Source: Membranipora membranacea
Lineage: Eukaryota > Bryozoa > Gymnolaemata > Cheilostomatida > Membraniporidae
Assembly (NCBI GenBank): GCA_914767715.1
Contig: OU612074.1
Coordinates: forward strand, 18,524,062 to 18,588,061
Length of the DNA stretch: 64,000 bases
Reading direction: 5' to 3'
A program made the position numbers and the translations under genes. This document shows, one piece after another, positions 63,915 to 64,000 of the stretch (positions are counted from its first letter, which is position 1; each line of letters begins with the position of its first letter). The notes under the pieces are model-generated. The model was not told the DNA's origin. It saw only the letters and a list, made by a program, of their open reading frames with translations, and ran no database searches.

Positions 63915-64000
63915 GTGGGTCTTAACCTCGTGCTATTATACAATTTTAGTTGACAAAGATATGGATGATATACCATGCATCAGGTCAGATAAGGTGTTTT

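Overview
The window is animal (metazoan) nuclear DNA. It is AT-rich and intron-rich, with GT/AG introns, TATA boxes, tRNA-derived SINEs, a LINE and a Ty3/Gypsy retrotransposon. The gene families (peptide GPCR, SKA1-like kinetochore protein, DUSP phosphatase, D8C/uromodulin-like, Ly6/LU + C-type lectin + thrombospondin type 1) suit an invertebrate, possibly marine or lophotrochozoan. The exact phylum is a guess. I found no bacterial operons, rRNA genes or CRISPR arrays.

Layout. 1-4128 (-): five exons of a rhodopsin-class peptide GPCR (FMRFamide-receptor-like), running off the left edge during or just after TM5. 4129-12492: intergenic, with degenerate tandem repeats, microsatellites and a foldback element. 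12493-13350 (-): a two-exon gene for a short secreted six-cysteine peptide, with an upstream TATA box. 13730-20307: intergenic with SINEs. 20308-23503 (-): a complete four-exon atypical dual-specificity phosphatase. 23591-26733: nothing recognised. 26734-31786 (+): a complete nine-exon SKA1-like gene. 32524-33343 (-): a D8C-domain secreted protein with a Thr-rich linker, broken by two frameshifts. 33636-35565: a large imperfect palindrome with a SINE inserted in one arm. 35804-44037 (-): a decayed LINE split by a Ty3/Gypsy element at 37431-41651, with matching LTRs and a 5-bp target duplication. 44985-45407: a hAT-type MITE. 45408-50728: SINE and G-rich tandem repeats. 50729 to the right edge (+): a large secreted-protein gene made of signal peptide, three-finger (LU) domain, C-type lectin domain, then at least 13 thrombospondin type 1 (TSP1) repeats, each on its own phase 1-1 exon.

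The most notable part is the TSP1 exon array (59172-63914). Its introns are duplicated together with its exons. It holds an almost identical ~0.85 kb duplication at 1146 bp spacing, and mosaic copies that point to recent unequal exchange or gene conversion. Because every cassette is frame-symmetric, copies can be gained, lost or skipped without breaking the frame. Together with the two upstream recognition-type domains this suggests a rapidly evolving, length-variable extracellular protein; a role in recognition or immunity is inference. A second notable item is the LINE ORF1, which carries an RNase H1-type hybrid-binding domain in front of a coiled coil and two RRM-like folds.

The cellular genes are not functionally linked by position, as expected for an animal genome. 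All multi-exon models were assembled by eye from splice sites and reading-phase continuity, so exon edges are well supported where phases agree, but UTRs are approximate.
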